Notes: a model not told the origin generated them from the letters alone. Shown: positions 10,660 to 22,805, counted from the first letter of the stretch. The stretch is 64,000 bases of DNA from Micrasema longulum (GCA_022494885.1 JAGVSM010000226.1:118730-182729), one strand, 5' to 3'. Numbers and translations: made by a program.

Positions 10660-11440
10660 ATCAAACTTGCAAGATGTGTGATCATATTGATATTTATTAT
10701 ATGGCTTTAAGTACACTAAAAAATAAAATTTATAAAACAAGTTCAAGTTATGATGTGCCTTTAATGCGGATCCTATGTTCAAAATATGAGCTGTACTATA
10801 TGATATATACATATATGTATGTTAGTAATATATTTTGTGTTATGGGTTGTGCCCAGTGAGGTGTTCATATAGAAAAGAAAAAAGTTTTATGTAAAATAAA
10901 TTTAAAAAAAAAAATTATAATGTGCAACTCTGCGACCAATATTCAAGTGAAGACGTTTTTTAAAAATAATATGCATTTCACTTATGAACTAATCATATTA
11001 CGAGTTATGTACTGAAGTTTTTTTTTATTATATTGTATTATACTCATTTAAAAATTATTTTTGTTGCCAATATTAAGATGAAACCTTATAAATTGCATTG
11101 AAAAAAAAAATATTTCAATAAATAATACATATTTATTGTTTTATTATATTACTATAAACTTATATTTTTTTATGTTATAACTAACTCTCCAAAAATAAGA
11201 CTAGCTCGTGTGTTCGGAGAGTGACTTACACTGTTATATTTATTTAGTAATTTAAATTTATTGAATTTCGAATATACACGAGAAAAAAATTAAAACTATA
11301 CGAAATAAAAGGGAAACAGAAAATAGTAATATAACAATACTTAATAAAATATAATGCTTTTTTCTCGGTTTTCTGTTTTATTTTTAATACGTATCTTATA
11401 TAAATGTCTGTCAGCTTTCCAATAAAATAAAATGAAATTA
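10660..11440 (+). mobile_element. LINE 3' end, family A, copy 2, interrupted
   Basis: The peptide CDHIDIYYMALSTLKNKIYK followed by TSSSYDV aligns with the end of the copy at 245-605 (CIDINNISLTFFKSEISK, then NYSSYGV). The UTR phrase 'taatgtgcaactctgcgacc' at 10918 and the terminal 'aaatgtctgtcagctttcca' at 11401 are both shared with copy 1. Between about 11100 and 11380 the sequence is unrelated to copy 1 and is probably an insertion. Confidence 0.65.
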
Positions 11441-11477
11441 AAAATATATCGAAATACGCTGCATTTGATTTACAAAT

Positions 11478-11520
11478 ACAGTGCCCTATGCACTACTGAG
11501 TGCAGAAATGGAATAATGAT
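11478..11520 (+). mobile_element. SINE B tail fragment
   Basis: The phrase 'acagtgccctatgcactact' followed by 'gagtgcagaaatgg' matches the plus-orientation end of SINE B. The head is missing. Confidence 0.4.
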
Positions 11521-11534
11521 TTTGATGAAGATGA

Positions 11535-11900
11535 TAAAGAGCTGAAACCTAATGATGCGGGTTTCAGTAATCTTACTAGATTATTTCATTTAGTATAATC
11601 AACAGTATGACAAAGACTGTATTTCACCCCAACAAGAAGTCATAAAGATAAACGTAATATTTCAACAGAGATGGAGAACATTTTAGAGAAGAAAATTTAA
11701 TGCGGAAGTCTAGGTATTTACAAGTTTCACGAACTACTTAATTCTGATGTTTGTTTTTAATTGTAGAAGTACGGATGTTCAATCATAAACGAAGTGGTGA
11801 ATGTTGCACGGTGTGTAAATTGACAGGTCAATAACTCCCTTTGGAGGAAACATAGTGTTTGTGTGTAAACATTTGGACAATTTTAAAATATTGTTTATAA
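11535..11900 (+). repeat. 395-bp hinge repeat, rearranged pieces
   Basis: Holds 'aaagagctgaaacctaatga', 'aacagagatggagaacattt', 'aagtctaggtatttacaa', 'gcacggtgtgtaaa' and 'aactccctttggaggaaac'. The order is scrambled relative to the longer copies, implying several deletions. Confidence 0.5.
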
Positions 11901-12864
11901 AACAACCTTGATAATCGAAGCTGCAATGCTATCCGATACGTCTGTAAAGCATGTGAACAACATACGATTAGAAGAATATCAAAAAAAAAAATACGGGAAA
12001 AATCCGGGAAAACAATATCTAATAGAAAAAAAGGAATTTGGATATGAAAGACTGTGAAAAATGAAAATTTGTATTACTTTCAATATAATTATTTACAATT
12101 AAAACGACTTTTTTCGTATTTCCACGTAGGAATTTTCTCAAAAAACATCCCGTTTCATAAGAACTGTAACTAGTTTTAATTACAACACCTTACCTGTCGA
12201 GATAACAAAATCATTTAAAAATTCGTTCTTAATCTTTTTTAAATTAAAAAATATACACGTAAAGCTAACTTTGTAAGATAATTAATTAAAAATTCACCCT
12301 CAAATTTCCCGAATTCATAAATAATAATGAGAATTTATGTTACTACAAAAGAAAAATGGCCAGGAGCGTAGAGCGGGAGAGGAGGTCTTTCTTTCATACG
12401 TACCAACATTGGATGTTGAAATTGGCAATAATCTTTGTTTGACACGAAAAGTCTTTTAGGCTAAAATAATTCAGCAAAGCCTTAGCCACGGTTTAAGGGT
12501 GGTTTCACAGCCAAGAGAAGATAAATCAACTTTTATTTTTTATATCTTCTCGTAAAAGTTCGAATGTTATATTGTAGTTATTCTTGAATTTCTAAACAAA
12601 GATCCCAGACGTCATGGCTAAATTAACAACGGATTTCAAGGAACGATGCGAATCTAGAATATTTTAACATATATAAAAGAATTAATTGATTAATCAATAA
12701 TTACCAAAAGACCCCAACATGGATGCAAGATTATTTTTAATAGTTAACCAACATAAATAATAATGACAAACCTACCGAAATAAAAAAAACTTTGGAAGTC
12801 CATCATATTCTACAGTTTAGTAATAACCATAAAAATTTTCACAGGTATCAAGAACATTTCAGAC
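11901..12864. other. Gene-free stretch
   Basis: No coding region or repeat recognised. Composition is AT-rich except for a modest rise near 12360-12400. Confidence 0.4.
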
Positions 12865-13345
12865 ACGAAAATTAAGAAGTCTAGGCATAATTTAATGATT
12901 TTTCATTGGCTGGTTTAAGAAGCAAGATATGGAAGGCTTTAAGTAATGTTCCATTGCGGCCTATGCTCAAACACCTATATTCTTTGATTTTGTCCATCTG
13001 ATGATCTTCGTAAAATTAAAGAGCTGAAAAATTTCTTGATACGAGTGAAATTCTTACTGAATTATTTCACCTACATAAAAGGCAATTCCTGAAAATATTT
13101 TTTTAATTTACACACTAAAAAATTATAAAAGTTGATAAGCATTTTCAGGCGTTACCTAGTAGGTAATTCATTAATAGTTAGCAGGTAATAGTTCAGCTAG
13201 ATGAACCAAACGCATATCAATAAAGGTTTAAGATCTTTCGCTTCACAAATGTCAACACGTGAAAGAGTTGTGGAAATGTGGATGTTCAAACATACGTAGA
13301 ATGTTGCACAGTGTGTAAAAAGGCAGTTAATACCCATTTAGTGCT
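12865..13345. repeat. Two 395-bp hinge repeat copies, tail to tail
   Basis: A forward copy (12865-13122, ending 'ggcaattcctgaaaatattt') is followed by a reverse copy (13145-13345, beginning 'ttttcaggcgttacctagta'), so the element is inverted upon itself. The forward half retains 'gaagtctaggca', 'attggctggtttaa' and 'aaagagctgaaa'; the reverse half retains 'gttgcacagtgtgtaaaa'. Confidence 0.65.
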
Positions 13346-13640
13346 TAATTTTATCCTCCTCTTTTACAGCCGTACCTGCTTGATTGTGGAATAATCTGCC
13401 CACTAATTTCAGAGACGCCCCCCTTCTTTATACATATTTGAATCAAGATTTAATTGTCATTTTCTAATATTTGAGTTGTTTCATTTTCCCTTTTTTCTTT
13501 CCATCCCTTCCCTTCTCTTCTAAATATATTGTATATTTTTAGTTACTTTCTAATTCAAATTTTAAATACAATTATAAGATTCCGTATACTTGAAACATGT
13601 CATTTTCTTAAACTTAACGGTTTGAATATATTCTCCGTAA
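13345..13640 (+). mobile_element. LINE 3' end, family D (C-terminus and UTR)
   Basis: A degenerate C-terminal peptide corresponding to 'RT..WN.LP.N' is visible across frames around 13365-13440. The UTR 'gtcattttctaatatttgag', then 'ccatcccttcccttctcttc', 'aagattccgta' and 'aacttaacggttt' follows. The UTR is shared with 49250-49530 and 47490-47665. Confidence 0.5.
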
Positions 13641-14030
13641 GCCCTTATTCTCAAAACTCAGAAGTTTGGTTTTCTGAGCTTTAGTTAGGTGCCAAGATTT
13701 GCACTCATATAAGAGTACTGGCATTATACAAGAGTTGAATAATTGGCATTTTGTTTTGAGCGAGTGTTGACTCGAGTTTCAGACAATACGCATCATGTTA
13801 AAAATTGCTTCAGCAGTTCCTAGGTGGGTTGTGAACTCTTTGTGCATGCTTCTTCTTGAGAGACTGATCAGGGTCAGAACAGAATTTGTTGCACATAATC
13901 TGTGTCTTTTTGGTATTAATAAAAATAAAAATTCCAGAAAGACTCCAGACAAGTAGAGTTTTCCTGTGTAATTTTGTAAGCAAATATCTTTTTGATTGAA
14001 AATAAATTTACCGTTCATTACAGCCAAAAA
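13640..14030 (-). mobile_element. LINE fragment, family E, copy 1
   Basis: Parallel to 20095-20480 on the same strand: 'ctcaaaactcag', 'gtttgg', 'aaggtgncaagatttgc', 'catataagag.actgg', 'ttgaataat.ggcattt.gtttt', 'agcaatttctaggngggttt'. In the better copy this encodes the RFKYLGVYI...YSNPEIPVLLYGGKS region after the RT domain. Here the frame is broken repeatedly. Confidence 0.6.
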
Positions 14031-14784
14031 AAAGTATTTTTATTTATTTGTATTTTTGCAATTTGCGGATCTAAAAAGAGGCCACAAAACCTTTTAAAGA
14101 GATCTGGGTAAGTGGATGGGGCCTTTCAATGTAGTTTGTGTGTTATTAAATTGTGTTTTATATTATGTATAAAAAGTGTTGAATAAATACTATAAATTAA
14201 GTAAAGGTTAAAACATCTTTATTACCCTATCAGTAATGTTTTAGAGTTAATATTTTTTTAAAAATAAACAATGTATTTTATTCAAACATTTGATGTTTGT
14301 TCAGAAAGAAATGAAAAAAACTATAATATAAGTTGGTACATTATTTTTTGAATTACATAATGTAACTGTGCATATTACATAACATATTGTCGTTTCAATT
14401 TATTTTTTATCATGGATTAATCGCCCTAGGTTATTGTGACACACCAATGAATCACATGTTAGTGTCATAAATGGGTGTCAGTTATTCCAACTGCCGCGGA
14501 GCATTACATATTATTCAATTTGCTTCGAATTTGGCTCCTAGCTGTTAAAGAGACCATCACGCCATATGCAGTTGGCATCAGTTGGACTAATTGTGTCAAT
14601 TAACCAGCTAGATCGGGCAACTTGGACGCGTGATTTGGGGGACATTGGAAAAACGTTGGCTTTATTAAAATATATCAGTAAAACAATATACGAACAAAGT
14701 GATTTTTTTGTAGCGTATAATCAATTTTATGATACGTCTTTTCAAAACAAATATTGCAACGCCGATAAAAAGAATATTATATCG
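14031..14784. other. Gene-free stretch with a less AT-rich island
   Basis: 14440-14660 is more complex than its surroundings and has no repeat partner in the window. The open frame 14566-14796 has no recognisable features. It could be unique host DNA or an unrecognised old element. Confidence 0.3.
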
Positions 14785-14895
14785 AAGGGAATATAGAAGT
14801 ATAGGCATTTACAAGGCTCATGACCTGTCATGGCTGGTTAAAGTGACTACATTACACACTGTGTAAAATTCACTATTTTCCCTATGTATGAACAT
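14785..14895 (+). repeat. 395-bp hinge repeat, fragment
   Basis: Contains 'gaagtataggcatttacaag', 'gctcatgacctgtcatggct' and 'tacacactgtgtaaaattca', the core of the forward orientation. Confidence 0.6.
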
Positions 14896-15430
14896 TTATT
14901 TATTTATTTTGTCACATTATCAACAATGATTAATCATAAAAATAATAAGACCTAACTGGAGTTACCCGTGCCAAGGACACTAAACAACATAATAAAAATA
15001 TTTTTCCATGTGAAACAAAGAAGACATAAAGAGGGAAATAACAAAAAATTCACCGTTTTAAACACTTGGTACATGTGTTTATATTTAATTATTGCTAAAA
15101 ATACGTCTTTAAAAAAATAACTTTTAAATTTTTTTGGTCATGTTTATATGAGTTTTCTGCGAAATTTATATATTTTTTTATACTGCTGTGAACAGAACTG
15201 ATTTAATATCACGCCACCCGTCAGCTTGAAAGTCTTGCGGGGACTTTGAAATTGGAATGCATTAAAATTTTGAGCACGAAATACGGATTATTGGGTTATA
15301 GCTGGAAAAAAGCCACCAATTACAGCTTACCAATATATCAAAGATTCAATCAATATGATAATTCACAAAAAAGTTATTAAGGAATTATGCTACCCGGAGG
15401 ACCCTGGATACCCACTAGGGAAGAGTACTT
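14896..15430. other. Gene-free stretch
   Basis: Nothing supported. The phrase 'gttacccgtgccaaggac' at 14963 is an inverted relative of the 'ccttcggcacggg' segment found at 18600, 19600 and 49195, probably part of a LINE 3'UTR. Confidence 0.35.
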
Positions 15431-15432
15431 TT

Positions 15433-15695
15433 TCATCATCGTTCCCTTTCGGCACCTAATGGTGCAAAGGGTACTGCATTGGTTTACCAATCGCAGCGTA
15501 CCTTGATAATTTTTTTGTTACACGAAGGTAAGATGATCAGTCTTATGCTTCAGGTACCAGTCCAAGGACTTTAAAATATTCTAGTGTGAAAACACCCTTT
15601 TAAATAAATATTTCACATCAACCATGTCGAGAATCGAACCCGAGACCTCTTACATGGCAGGCTAACGCGCTGAACATTACACCACAAGGTCGACG
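15433..15695 (-). mobile_element. tRNA-derived SINE B, copy 2
   Basis: Colinear with 5041-5309. The head, on the minus strand, ends in the B box GGGTTCGATTCTC (about 15627-15639). The body carries 'ggcacctaatggtgcaaagg' at the distal end and 'cttatgcttcaggtaccagt'. Confidence 0.75.
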
Positions 15696-15897
15696 ATTAA
15701 GAGTACTTTTAAGTCAAATTAATTTTTGTTGTAAAATTCCATGTGTCATTTTACTTATAGAAACTAAGAAAAAATATGATTTTTTGGTGCCTATTCGATA
15801 ATAGTTTTGTTTCTGAAAATGTCTTTCTTGACGTACATAAATATTGAAGGTATTTGAGATTTTACACGTAAAAAGTGCATTACAAAGATCATAAAGG

Positions 15898-16068
15898 TGG
15901 TGTTGTGGTCAAGATGCTTGACTCACTTACGGAAGGTTTCGGGTTCGATTCCTGATGAGAACACAAAAAAAAGTCATTTTTCTCAAGCCTTGGTGTTATG
16001 TGTTGGAATTCATTTATGTAATTGAGCCTCCTGGTCTGTTGTGATGGAAAAAATAAAAATATAAAACG
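15898..16068 (+). mobile_element. tRNA-derived SINE C, copy 1
   Basis: The head starts 'gtggtgttgtggtcaagatg' and has a B box gggttcgattcc at 15941-15952. The body is 'gtcatttttctcaagccttg' and 'gtaattgagcctcctggtct', with a tail of AAAATAAAAATAT type. A copy with the same body is at 38011-38180. The minus-strand frame here is an artefact. Confidence 0.75.
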
Positions 16069-17121
16069 TGATTGTAACAAAAAACATTTTTATTTTTAAT
16101 TCAAAATAACCTTTTTTGAATTAAGAGCATTTTAAACATCCCTAGATTTAAAAAATATTTAAACATACTCGTATTTTTTAGTATGTTTCGTATAAACACC
16201 AATTAATAAGTTAACGGTATCGATTTAATGCATTTAATAAAGTAACTATTTACCAAGCTTGTTCAAACAATGAGAATAAAAAACGAGAGGATTTTAATCC
16301 CGATGGAATTGAATTGCGCCTGCAGCAGTGGAACTGAGTATTTGGTACTAGTAAAGTGTAAACACAGATCCACAAACATTGGCCAGCGCTGATTGTCATC
16401 AGGATTCGACAACATGTGGAATCGCTACTACTTTATCGACTTCCATTATTTTACGGCAACCCAATAAAAATCTAACGAGTGCAGTTAAACGAATAAAAAC
16501 ACCGTAGTTTGATAGAAATATCGGAAATGCGCGGTGTTGTATTACATAATATATTTCGGGTAAAACTTACAACATTTCTTTATTTATCATTTCAATTATT
16601 ACCAGGTATTACTTACATTGGTGTTCTGTATTCAAGTGTAAACCTTTAATCACATTAAAAAGTATGTTATTTGTGTACCACACTAATAAACGTTATAGAT
16701 TATATTAATGTGCCAATTCAAGTATTAAGTGTTGACAAAAGTTATAACTGTTTTTTTCCTAATTTAAAAATGTATAAGAAAAGTAAAAAAAATGGTAACG
16801 GTTATAACGTCACTCAAAAAAAAAATCTTTAAAGGTGTGTTGTTGAAATTGAATTGTGAAAATAGTATTTTTATTGATTACACGCATTCAAAATATAATG
16901 TCCCGTAGACGAACGTGGGCATTTTCGTAAATTAAATGATCACTTTTATAAATTATGGAAAATCAATTATTAAACAGTTTTATATGTTATGAATTTTTGT
17001 TTTTAATACCCGTAACAGGTCGCCTTTTTCTTAATAGATTTATGATTCTGTAAGATTTTTCAGCAGTATTTTAGGTGTTATCATGTCATGTGAAGTGTTA
17101 GAGAAGCATTTTTACTTTGAC
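16069..17121. other. Gene-free stretch with a moderate-GC island
   Basis: 16260-16560 has mixed composition and low repetitiveness ('gcgcctgcagcagtggaact', 'ggccagcgctgattgtcatc') and no repeat partner in the window. It could be a conserved non-coding or regulatory segment, but nothing proves this. Confidence 0.3.
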
Positions 17122-17498
17122 TTAACCCTTTGATCTTTAAAAAAAGAGATTTAATGGAGCATTTAAAATTTTGAATTTTTTTTTTTTTTTATTGCTTGAA
17201 ATTGATTACACAATTTTGAAATAATTTGATTTATAATTTAACACTTCCAATTTTAATTAAAAAAAACGTTTTTTTGTACAATATGTTTACAAAAATAAAC
17301 AAAGAAAACAAAAATATTGTAAAAAAAACTTGCATGCTATTGTAATAATTTTATGCAACCAAACTACCCGAAACTACTCAAAAACGTCCAAATATGTACT
17401 AACAGTGATTAGTTGCATAAAATGCATTTTCATATAAGAAATAACATGAGTTATTTTACACCAGGGCAAATTTGTACTGTTAGAAAATAAAGGGTTAA
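17122..17498. mobile_element. Possible TTAA-type (piggyBac-like) mini-element
   Basis: Starts TTAACCCTTTGATCTTT and ends AAAATAAAGGGTTAA, giving TTAA target-like ends and a 10-bp perfect match (TTAACCCTTT) in the inverted termini. Internal inverted repeats ATTTTATGCAAC (about 17350) and GTTGCATAAAAT (about 17413) support a foldback element. No coding capacity. The remainder of the termini is weakly conserved. Confidence 0.4.
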
Positions 17499-18375
17499 AA
17501 AATAGGGGTCGGTAGCCACCTTACTGAGTTTGAGCAGAATGTTACATTACTAAAACACACAGTGAAGTGGCGTAGTTCAATAATTTATTTGACAGAGTTT
17601 CCGTGTTTCTCAGCAATATTTACATTCACTCGCATCAGCAGTTTATTAAAAGTCAATTGAATGTTCTGATAACTAATTATCCACGCAGGAAAGTGCGGAT
17701 TCTGAGAATTGATTTCCGGATGACTCTTACAGGTTAAATAAAATGTTACATGAAATGCACCTGTAAAAATTTCAGAATCTTCACCCTTTCTCCTTCCATT
17801 ATATAGTCGGTCAAGAACTTATTTATTTTTAGTTTTGTTGTATTTAAATTTTCTTTATGTATACAAGCGCTATACATCCACTCAACAAACAGCTCTCAAA
17901 TTGGTAAGTAAAAACCTTGAGCAATGTAAATTTACCTATATTAGGTTGATTTTATGATATTTCTCAAAGGGATGTACATATATATATATAAATAATTTAA
18001 GTTAAACAAAATTCTTTTTTTTTAAATAAGCCTGGTATTTATTGATTTGCTCTCCTAAAATCACCCACGCAAAAGCCTGAGGTTGTTTTAGAAATACCTG
18101 CTTGGAAATGGTAAATATCCTAATAAGAGTTTTCAATAACATCTCAAAAGAATAACAGAAGGAATGGTTAGTTGTTTATTATTGCGAAAAGATTTCGTGA
18201 AAATAACTGACAATAAAGACCGAAAAATTGAAGGAATTCTATGATTAATCTTTACATTTAAAGAGAGTAAAGATAACATTTTTGAAGTAAAAACAACTCC
18301 CTGCCTTATCAACAAATATTTAAACACACTCAAATTATTGTTCATTAAACTAACTGGTACAAATTGAAAAATAAA
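17499..18375. other. Gene-free stretch
   Basis: No supported gene or repeat copy. The minus-strand frame 18133-18345 is low-complexity in composition and unrecognised. Confidence 0.4.
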
Positions 18376-18720
18376 CTTTTGATTTTTTTTTAGGTATTGC
18401 CAAGTAGGTAAAATATCAATAAAGGGTCCAGTTTTTTCACTTCACAAAAGTCGACAAATAAAAAAGTTAAGGATATGTGAATATAGCATTGGCAGAATGG
18501 TAAATAAAACGTTAAGTGGCCACTGAAATCAGCCAACTTGTTGTATTATTTAATTTAATTGAATACTCTACAAGAATACAATGCATTCCTTACTAAGCGA
18601 ACCCGCGCCGAGGAAGACATTTCAGCCAATTCAACACAATTATCGCCAATGACAGGTTATAAGCCCTGTCTGGAATATTATATTTTCTTGGCAAAAATAT
18701 TTTCCCTCTCTATTGCAAAA
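18376..18720 (-). repeat. 395-bp hinge repeat split by a small insertion
   Basis: Reverse-orientation landmarks ('tattgccaagtaggta', 'caataaagggtccag', 'taagtggccactgaaatcag') run to about 18540. After about 110 bp of foreign sequence they resume with 'gccaatgacaggttataagc'. The insert includes 'aatgcattccttactaagcg' and 'cgcgccgaggaagaca', the inverted form of a segment at 19595-19640. Confidence 0.6.
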
Positions 18721-18779
18721 AAATATACTTGATTATTTAGGTTTTTATGATTTCCTCAAATGTTTTAAATTTAAGACCA

Positions 18780-18935
18780 TCTTCGGTTAGAAAATCGATA
18801 AAAATAATTTAATACAAGAAGGTTTTATTTTAATGTCTAAAAAAATATTATAAGTAACTACGAAAATCCCACAGAGCTACTTTTTCTGGCTTATTGGTGG
18901 AGATTTATCGATTATATTTTAATTCTTATAATTTA
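18780..18935 (-). repeat. LINE 3'UTR-like segment shared with 57478-57560
   Basis: The block 'aaaatcccac..agc.actttt', 't..gcttnttggtgnagatttat' occurs here and immediately downstream (minus strand) of the LINE frame at 57695. This is therefore probably an orphan 3'UTR of that family. Confidence 0.45.
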
Positions 18936-18949
18936 CCCAAATTTTGGAG

Positions 18950-19015
18950 GTTATTTTCAACGATTTGTAAATAACTTACTACCAGAAAATGGAAATCAAG
19001 TTATGGTAGAGTATT
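18950..19015 (-). mobile_element. SINE A, truncated copy
   Basis: Contains 'ttgtaaataacttactacca' and 'gaaaatggaaatcaagttat', the distal half of SINE A. The tRNA-like head is missing. Confidence 0.55.
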
Positions 19016-19794
19016 TTCATCTACACGATAAGCCAAAGTAAAAAAAAAAAAACTTGAATTTTATTATAAAAAAACAATATAAGATCAAAACTTTAGGGAT
19101 TAGCATCTAAAACCGCACTTAACCCCCTAAAAAAGTTAAAAAAAGAATTCTTAAGGCAATGTTAAAGTTGTCAATTGTCACCAGTTCAGTATATGCGTTC
19201 AAAGAAGCGGCTGTTATGGATGTTATTCTTATTTTAAATGGGGTTTTACTATGTTAAAGTTTAATTACAAGACCAATACCAAAGCCAAAAACATAGGAAC
19301 CCAGGAAACCATTGAAGAACTGCAGCCGGTGCTGAGAATGAGAACATTTTATGGTTAATGTTCCCACTTATATCTTGGACCCAAATCCTTCAACAGTCTG
19401 CCAAAAAATGCTAGCGACACATCAACAAATTAAAAAAAATGGAAAATAAAAATCTACCTACCTACACAAAGTTGGTACTTGTAACAATGTGTTTGTATTT
19501 GAATTAAATTATTTTCTGGATATTTTTGTAAAAATTCTACAACAATTCATTAGGTTAAAAATATATACATCACACTAAAATAAAATTGTAAGATTTCTTC
19601 CTCGGCACGGGTTTATTCAGTGAGGAATACATTGTAAATTCAATTTTGTAATATATTTTGTGATTAGATAAAATAAAAAAAGTAAATATGCATCAACTCA
19701 TTTAAGAACACGTAATTTTGTACTCTACTAATATAAAAACTCTCGATCAAATGGACATTTTTGATTTTTGTCCGTTTCTAATTGGAGCATGAAC
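19016..19794. other. Gene-free stretch with an orphan repeat segment
   Basis: No gene is seen. 19590-19650 ('ttcctcggcacgggtttatt', then 'cagtgaggaatacattgtaa') is the inverted partner of the insert at 18540-18650 and resembles 49190-49240. About 19730-19795 carries a 'tactaatataaaaactctcg' phrase of a kind common at insect repeat ends. Confidence 0.4.
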
Positions 19795-20870
19795 ACATCA
19801 CTAGACGCCTCTCGGAGACTTTATTGCCTGCCAGCACTTTTGCTTCCTCCCACGTTACTACACTAACCCTTAGTTTCAGCGAATAAATTCGAAAGATCAT
19901 CATCGACTGCATTTTAGGACGGTGGAAGACCGCCGATGGAAAAAAGAGGTAACTTGGGTTGAGGTTCTCCTGAGGTATGCGCAGCGCGTGTAGAGGCCAG
20001 GTCCCGTTTTAGGAGGTAGGAAGCTGCTGCTTCCTTTCTCAGACTTCGATGTTAGTTATGAAATCGAACCACTTTTCAATATTCTCCTCAAGCACTCTCA
20101 AAACTCAGCGGTTTGGTGGAATTTTAGTAAGGTGTCAAGATTTGCCCCCATATAAGAGAACTGGTATTTCAGGATTTGAATAATCGGCATTTGGTTTTGA
20201 CCAATATAGACTAGAGTTTAAGACTGAACTTATCATGATAAATGTTGTTCTAGCAATTTCTAGGGGGGTTTCGAGCTCCTTGTGAATGCTTTCTTCCTCA
20301 GTTATGTAAACTCCCAAGTATTTAAAGCGGTCAACTTTTTCTACCATCTGCTCATTATTCCAGAAAATGATCTAGGTTAAGACATAATTTGTTGTCCATG
20401 ATTTGTGTTTTTTTGTCGTTAATTTATAAATATGTATAATGTTGTTAAAAAATTAGACCCAGAAGAGCAGAGTAAAGTTATCCTGCAATTTATCAAGAAT
20501 TTTCTGAAGATCACCAACAGACTTTTCAAGGAAAACTGCATCGTCTGCGTACTCTAAATCACACAAATTTAGGAGAGAGTCCACGTCATTGATTTGCATA
20601 AGATAAAGTCCATCAATATGATTAGAATGGTGCTAGGACGCAGCCTTGCCTCACTCTCATGGAGACCCCGAACCAATCAATTAAAGAGCTTGCGGTTCTC
20701 ACAAAACAGTCGCTGTCTACGTGGAGCGCCTTTATAACAGCAATAATCTTGGAAGAAATTTCATACCCGTTGACAATATTCCAGAGAGATGGTCGATGCG
20801 GCCTTACGAATGCTTTCTCAAAGCCAATGAAGCAACCGTAAAGGGTGAGTTCATTTCATTGCTCTGTTGG
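19795..20870 (-). mobile_element. LINE fragment, family E, copy 2 (RT to C-terminus)
   Basis: Reading the minus strand from about 20870 downward, the RT palm region is visible: GCFIGFEKAFVRPHRPSLWN (the first catalytic Asp of the usual DFEKAFD motif is mutated), then about 20 residues on IKALHVDS, then VRQGCVLAP. Next come the post-RT region VEKVDRFKYLGVYITEEESI through PEIPVLLYGGKS (20347-20135) and a C-terminus TWEEAKVLAGNKVSERRLV near 19810-19865. The motif order is that of an RTE/CR1-like ORF2. Several frameshifts and stops, and loss of the YADD region, make it inactive. The short plus-strand frame at 20659 is its shadow. Confidence 0.75.
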
Positions 20871-22555
20871 AGAACACATATTATGTTATGAAAATGGTAA
20901 GGAATAAAACCGATAGCAAGTAGCCACTACCTTATAATACTCTTCATCTAATAAATCTAGGGTTAGTTGGAATTTAATCAAAGTTTTATCCTCAGATTTA
21001 AAAGTTTGCGAAAATTTTACAATAGTTTGATTTTTAAAATTCTCAACATTTTAAATGTGTAGATGCGTTGTTTTATTTTATTTTACAAATATTTTATCAT
21101 AAATTATTTTGATTTTGAAAATGAAAATTTAAACATATATAATTTTATTTAAAGGGCTATTTCAAACAAATCATATTAAGGTAGAGTGAAGCTCAGATCT
21201 CGGACCTCTGATGGAACACAATCCAATTTAGTACTAGATAACTTTATAATTGTTAATAACAAAAGTTGCACTGGTGGGTGAGAAAATAACAGAGATATGA
21301 ACTTAAGTTACAAGTTTAATAACAAGATAAATGAAACAATATTTCGGATGAAATTAGAAATTTCCGTTTGACAGGTCTTGCAAATCGAAACAATTTATTA
21401 TGTGGGTTGCATTACGAGTACGAGAGAAGGGAATATTGAGACTTTTTTTTTAAAAGTGTACCTGTAATTTAAAATGTGATTAAGTATAAAAAACATTTTC
21501 AATTTATCTTTATTTATAGTTAAAAGTTAAGAAAAACAGTTGTTTTATGTTTTAAAACGTATATTTTTAAAGATAATCAAGCTCAGCTTAGAATTTTGTC
21601 GTCTTCTTTTAAAAGTGCAGGTTTTTCATGACAAACCAAGTTGGCACCTTGAAAACCCGGCTCTTATATCAGTTATCGTTAAAATTCCCCTGGCTACCGG
21701 ACCAGTCATACGTCGAGCTTTCTATTTCATGTGCCAGCAGCTTGTTTAGACTATGCCCAGAACTCTCCACTCATACGTTAAGCTCATAAGTATAATATAA
21801 ATTTTCCCGTTTTGACCCATTTGATTGTAATAAATTAACATTTAAAATGCGAATGTCAAAACATAAATTTTTCATCTCTCAATTTCTTTTAAAAAACCTT
21901 ATTTTATTTCTCACTAGTGGACTCGACGGACGTTGTTCTGCCTAAGCGTTGGCTTGCCTGCTATTAGTTGGTTCAGCAAATATTTTTTTGTAAATAAGGA
22001 CAGACGTTGTTTATGTTTGCCTTTTTTAAGCTATTTATTTATTTATAATATGAGTTAGTTTAATGTTTTATCTCCTCGTGTGATTGGCTGAGGAGTCTCG
22101 TTGTGCTCAAATCAAAACCATGCAAAAATCACTACTTTTGTGCCATAATCCATGGAGAAAATACGAGAATACGTGTTAATGAAGAAAAGTCAGACTGCTT
22201 TTTACCCTGAACATTCTAAAATTATGACAAACTTCTCATGTTGAACGCAGATTTAGTCATTCACTAATCCCCAGCCGGGTTTTGACGTGACATTGACTTT
22301 TAACTCGAAACCAAAAGAAAAGAAAGAACTAAGAAAGACCAAATCTTGTCTTAAGATAGTAATTATTTTTATATTTTTGTCCTAGATTTAATTTTATTTA
22401 GTTGTATTTTATTTCATTTGTACATTTATTAAGTATAAAAAAATGTATTTACCATTATTGGAATGAATTTTAAACGTCCATCAATAAATAAATAAAAATA
22501 AATGAAAAACGACCATGAAGTGAAAGCGTGCAAAAACTGTACGGATAAAAGGAAA
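20871..22555. other. Gene-free stretch with scattered repeat pieces
   Basis: 21178-21220 ('ggtagagtgaagctcagatc', 'tcggacctctgatgg') is a SINE A head fragment on the minus strand. About 21905-21930 ('gtggactcgacggacgttgt', 'tctgcct') resembles a phrase common in insect dispersed repeats. 22380-22500 ends in an AAATA tail and may be an unrecognised LINE 3' end. No gene is supported; the frame 21540-21749 has no features. Confidence 0.4.
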
Positions 22556-22559
22556 AAGA

Positions 22560-22805
22560 CTTGTCATAAATATGTAGGTACCTAGGAACTTGTTTATGAT
22601 TCAATTTAAAAACTTAAAAATGTTAATATTAAAGTATTTCATTTAATTAGGTACCTAGGTACGTGTTTATGAATAAATTGGTTTTCAAATAAATAATTAT
22701 TTTTGCAAATGTCAAACTCTACGCTACTTACCAACAGTGGTGCATTTTGTGTAAGAATCCGTTTTACTAAAATGTATCAAATGTCAGTTAAAATTGTTTA
22801 AGCAA
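22560..22805 (-). repeat. Dispersed repeat G, copy 2
   Basis: Inverted relative to 1110-1400, with two 'ggtacctagg' motifs (22576, 22651), 'cgtgtttatgaat', 'ttgcaaatgtcaaac', 'accaacagtgg' and 'aaatgtcagtta'. Confidence 0.55.
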
